DNA of 42,064 nucleotides from JBOFLG01 sp051657745. GTDB taxonomy: Bacteria > Actinomycetota > Actinomycetes > Actinomycetales > Dermatophilaceae. Below the pieces are notes generated by a model. That model made no database searches. It had not been told where the DNA came from and worked only from the letters and a program-made list of their open reading frames with translations. The position numbers were made by a program, and so were the translations under genes. The stretch lies in NCBI GenBank assembly GCA_051657745.1, contig JBOFLG010000135.1, forward strand, positions 1 to 42,064, written 5' to 3'. Positions within the stretch are counted from its first letter, which is position 1; the number at the start of each line of letters is the position of its first letter. Positions 40,375 to 42,064 of this stretch are shown here, piece by piece.

Positions 40375-41013
40375 GTGATCGACTACTACTCGACGCCGAT
40401 CCTGACGGCTCGCGAGACCGCGCGCTACCTCGGTATGCCGGAGAGCACTCTCGACGTCTGGCTCCGCGTCCGAGGCGAGGAGTCATTGGTCCACACAGTC
40501 CGGCCGAATCGCCGAGGCTGGCCCCGTGTTCCGTTCGTCGGCGTGATCGAGGCTTATGTCTTGCGTGCACTCCGAGACCTCAAGTTGCCGATGGATGAGA
40601 TCCGGACGGCGGCCGAGTTCGTACGACGCGAGTTCGATGACCCGTACGCCTTGGCGCATCGGCGGATCGTCACCGATGGCGCGGCGCTGTTCGTCAGACT
40701 CGCCGATCAGTCGTATGTGCACCCACTGGACCGGCAGATCGCCATCGCAGAGGTGCTCGAGCAGCACCTGCGGCGGATCGAGTGGGGCGCCGACGGCAAC
40801 GCGACGCGGCTGCATCTGGTGGACTTCCCAGCCGCTGCCGACGTCATCATCGACCCGCGCTTCGGTTGGGGCGCTCCGGTGCTCGGTCGCTCGAAGGTGA
40901 AGGTCGACGATCTCGTCGCGCTGTGGAGGAGCGGCGAACGACTGGCCGGCATCGCCGACGAGTACGGCTTGGCTGTCGATGTCGTCGAAGATGTGCTGCG
41001 TCGAGCGGCCTGA
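40375..41013 (+). CDS. VapB45-type antitoxin with DUF433 (pair 4)
   Basis: 212-residue protein resembling the large antitoxin of M. tuberculosis VapBC45 (Rv2018): an N-terminal helix-turn-helix (L-T-A-R-E-T-A-R-Y-L-G-M-P-E-S-T-L-D-V-W-L) and a C-terminal DUF433-type segment (I-D-P-R-F-G-W-G-A-P-V-L then V-D-D-L-V-A-L-W-R-S-G-E). GTG 40375 follows AGGAGG by 8 bases and gives the family start V-I-D-Y-Y. The downstream toxin overlaps its 3' end. Confidence 0.88.
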   Translation: MIDYYSTPILTARETARYLGMPESTLDVWLRVRGEESLVHTVRPNRRGWPRVPFVGVIEAYVLRALRDLKLPMDEIRTAAEFVRREFDDPYALAHRRIVTDGAALFVRLADQSYVHPLDRQIAIAEVLEQHLRRIEWGADGNATRLHLVDFPAAADVIIDPRFGWGAPVLGRSKVKVDDLVALWRSGERLAGIADEYGLAVDVVEDVLRRAA

Positions 41014-41386
41014 GTTCTTTCTCGACCGCAGTCTGAGGAGGCGCACCGCCATCACCCTGAGATCGGCGAGTCACCTCGTCCACCTGATCGCCGACCACTA
41101 TCCGAATGACGCGGACGACGTTCTCGACGAGGACTGGATCACCGAGGGCTGTGCGAACGGCTGGGTACTGCTGACAAAAGACAAGCGCATCCGCTATCGA
41201 GCGGCGGAACTGGCCGCGCTGCGGGGTGACCACCTGTTCTGTGTGGCGAGCGGCAACCTGACCGTCGATGACATGTCTTCGGCGCTGCTACGCGCCATTC
41301 CCAGGATCGAGCGCGTGGCGCGAGACGAACCGGAGGGCTTCTGGCACGTCTATCGCGACGGTCAGCTGGCGCGGATGTGGCCCTGA
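40991..41386 (+). CDS. VapC45-type PIN-like toxin (pair 4)
   Basis: 131-residue PIN-like (DUF5615-related) nuclease. It begins R-P-E-F-F-L-D-R-S-L-R-R with the first acidic residue, followed by D-V-L-D-E-D-W-I-T-E-G-C, G-W-V-L-L-T-K-D-K-R-I-R, and a C-terminal W-H-V-Y-R-D-G-Q-L-A-R-M-W. ATG 40991 overlaps the antitoxin gene by 23 bases; ATG 40979 is also possible. The arrangement, large DUF433 antitoxin followed by a small PIN toxin, matches Rv2018-Rv2019. Confidence 0.87.
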   Translation: MCCVERPEFFLDRSLRRRTAITLRSASHLVHLIADHYPNDADDVLDEDWITEGCANGWVLLTKDKRIRYRAAELAALRGDHLFCVASGNLTVDDMSSALLRAIPRIERVARDEPEGFWHVYRDGQLARMWP

Positions 41387-41411
41387 GTGCCACCCTCCGA
41401 CCCGCTCGGAC

Positions 41412-42064
41412 TCAGCCGGTGGTGGCGAAGGCGGCGTAGCCAGGCTTGACCACGCGGTCGATGAGGTCGAGCCGCTCGTCGAATGACAGAAACGCCGACT
41501 TCATCGCGTTCACCGTGACCCAGCGCAGGTCGCCGAGGGTCCACCCGGCCTCGTCGACGAGCAGCTGCATCTCCCGACCCATCGAGGTGCCGCTCATCAG
41601 CCGATTGTCGGTGTTGACCGTGACCCGGAACCGCAGGTCTTTGAGCAGGGTAATCGGGTGCGCTGCAACGGATTCCGCCGCGCCGGTCTGCACGTTGGAG
41701 GAGGGGCACATCTCGAGCGGGATGCGGCGGTCGCGCACGTATCCGGCGAGCCCACCGAGCACCGGCCAGCCCGCGCCATCCGGCGTGCCCGCGCCATCCG
41801 GCGTGCCCGCGCCATCCGGCGTGCCCGCGCCATCCGGCGTGCCCGCCGGACTCGGCCCGGCAACGGCATCCAGGACTGTGATGTCGTCGACGATACGCAC
41901 GCCATGCCCGAGCCGGTCGGCGCCACACCATTGGATGGCCTCCCAGATCGACGGCAGCCCGAACGCCTCGCCGGCGTGGATGGTGAAGTGCGCGTTCTCG
42001 CGGCGCAGATACTCGAACGCGTCGAGGTGCCGGGTGGGCGGGAACCCGGCCTCGGCGCCGGCGA
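41412..42064 (-). CDS. add: Adenosine deaminase, C-terminal part (runs off the right edge)
   Basis: Zinc hydrolase converting adenosine to inosine in purine salvage. The visible 217 residues cover the C-terminal two thirds: F-T-I-H-A-G-E-A-F-G (zinc His and catalytic Glu), R-L-G-H-G-V-R-I-V-D-D, L-E-M-C-P-S-S-N-V-Q-T-G-A and V-T-V-N-T-D-N-R-L-M-S-G-T with the zinc Asp. The start lies beyond the window. Between the His and the L-E-M-C-P motif the loop is expanded by four G-T-P-D-G-A units from an 18-base tandem repeat. It converges with the VapC45-type gene. Confidence 0.95.
   Translation of the reverse strand, partial: AGAEAGFPPTRHLDAFEYLRRENAHFTIHAGEAFGLPSIWEAIQWCGADRLGHGVRIVDDITVLDAVAGPSPAGTPDGAGTPDGAGTPDGAGTPDGAGWPVLGGLAGYVRDRRIPLEMCPSSNVQTGAAESVAAHPITLLKDLRFRVTVNTDNRLMSGTSMGREMQLLVDEAGWTLGDLRWVTVNAMKSAFLSFDERLDLIDRVVKPGYAAFATTG
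41772..41843. repeat. Four perfect 18-bp repeats inside add
   Basis: The unit CGCGCCATCCGGCGTGCC is repeated four times without variation. It is in frame and inserts G-T-P-D-G-A units in a loop before the C-P-S-S-N motif, away from the metal site. Confidence 0.97.

Overview
The window is high-GC (about 70 % by eye) actinobacterial chromosome, most likely a Micrococcales member of the Intrasporangiaceae/Dermatophilaceae type. Pointers are mycothiol S-conjugate amidase (Mca), PIN-PhoH (PhoH2), DUF4307 and DUF501 proteins, many GTG starts, 4-base GTGA/ATGA gene overlaps and leaderless-looking promoters. From memory, the core gene order resembles two Mycobacterium tuberculosis blocks: glmS-nnr-alr-tsaE-tsaB-rimI-tsaD (Rv3436c-Rv3419c), and the Rv1023-Rv1095 region (eno, divIC/ftsB, DUF501, ppx; fadA3-type thiolase, SGNH hydrolase, cbs, metB, greA, DUF4307, mca, hemolysin III, uppS, coaA, phoH2).

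Layout. 1-1548: edge of an unknown gene and a GH3 lipoprotein. 1637-11447: one long minus-strand run, glmS > acpS > nnr > vapBC > alr > alpha/beta hydrolase > tsaE > tsaB > rimI > tsaD, joining cell-wall precursor supply (GlmS, Alr), NAD(P)H-hydrate repair, carrier-protein activation and the t6A tRNA modification machinery. 11591-19209: coaA, an SLT lytic enzyme, phoH2, uppS, trhA, a small membrane protein, mca, DUF4307 and greA. 19381-21408: an orphan MutL-type gene translationally coupled to a vapBC pair. 21482-29728: metB and cbs (transsulfuration) separated by about 5.7 kb holding msrA, a triply damaged PLP dehydratase pseudogene next to a perfect 25-bp inverted repeat, and an AAA-ATPase/S8-protease pair of the ietAS type. 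29879-33812: methyltransferase, SGNH hydrolase, RidA-family protein and thiolase. 33847-34646: a third vapBC whose toxin is out of frame because of an 8-bp triplet repeat, next to seven GTCATCC heptamers. 34672-39895: a repeat-containing hypothetical gene, BI-1 family protein, a tRNA with UAA anticodon and a short variable region, then ppx, DUF501, ftsB and eno. 39978-42064: a small membrane protein, a VapBC45-type pair and a partial adenosine deaminase gene.

The main candidate for a dedicated defence or stability system is the ATPase/protease pair at 24692-28155. Other points of interest are four type II toxin-antitoxin pairs in 42 kb, a 59-bp duplication that creates a coupled mini-ORF between acpS and nnr, a perfect 9-bp inverted-repeat operator over the trhA start, very frequent short tandem repeats, and a strong excess of the 7-mers GGATGCC/GGATGAC on both strands.
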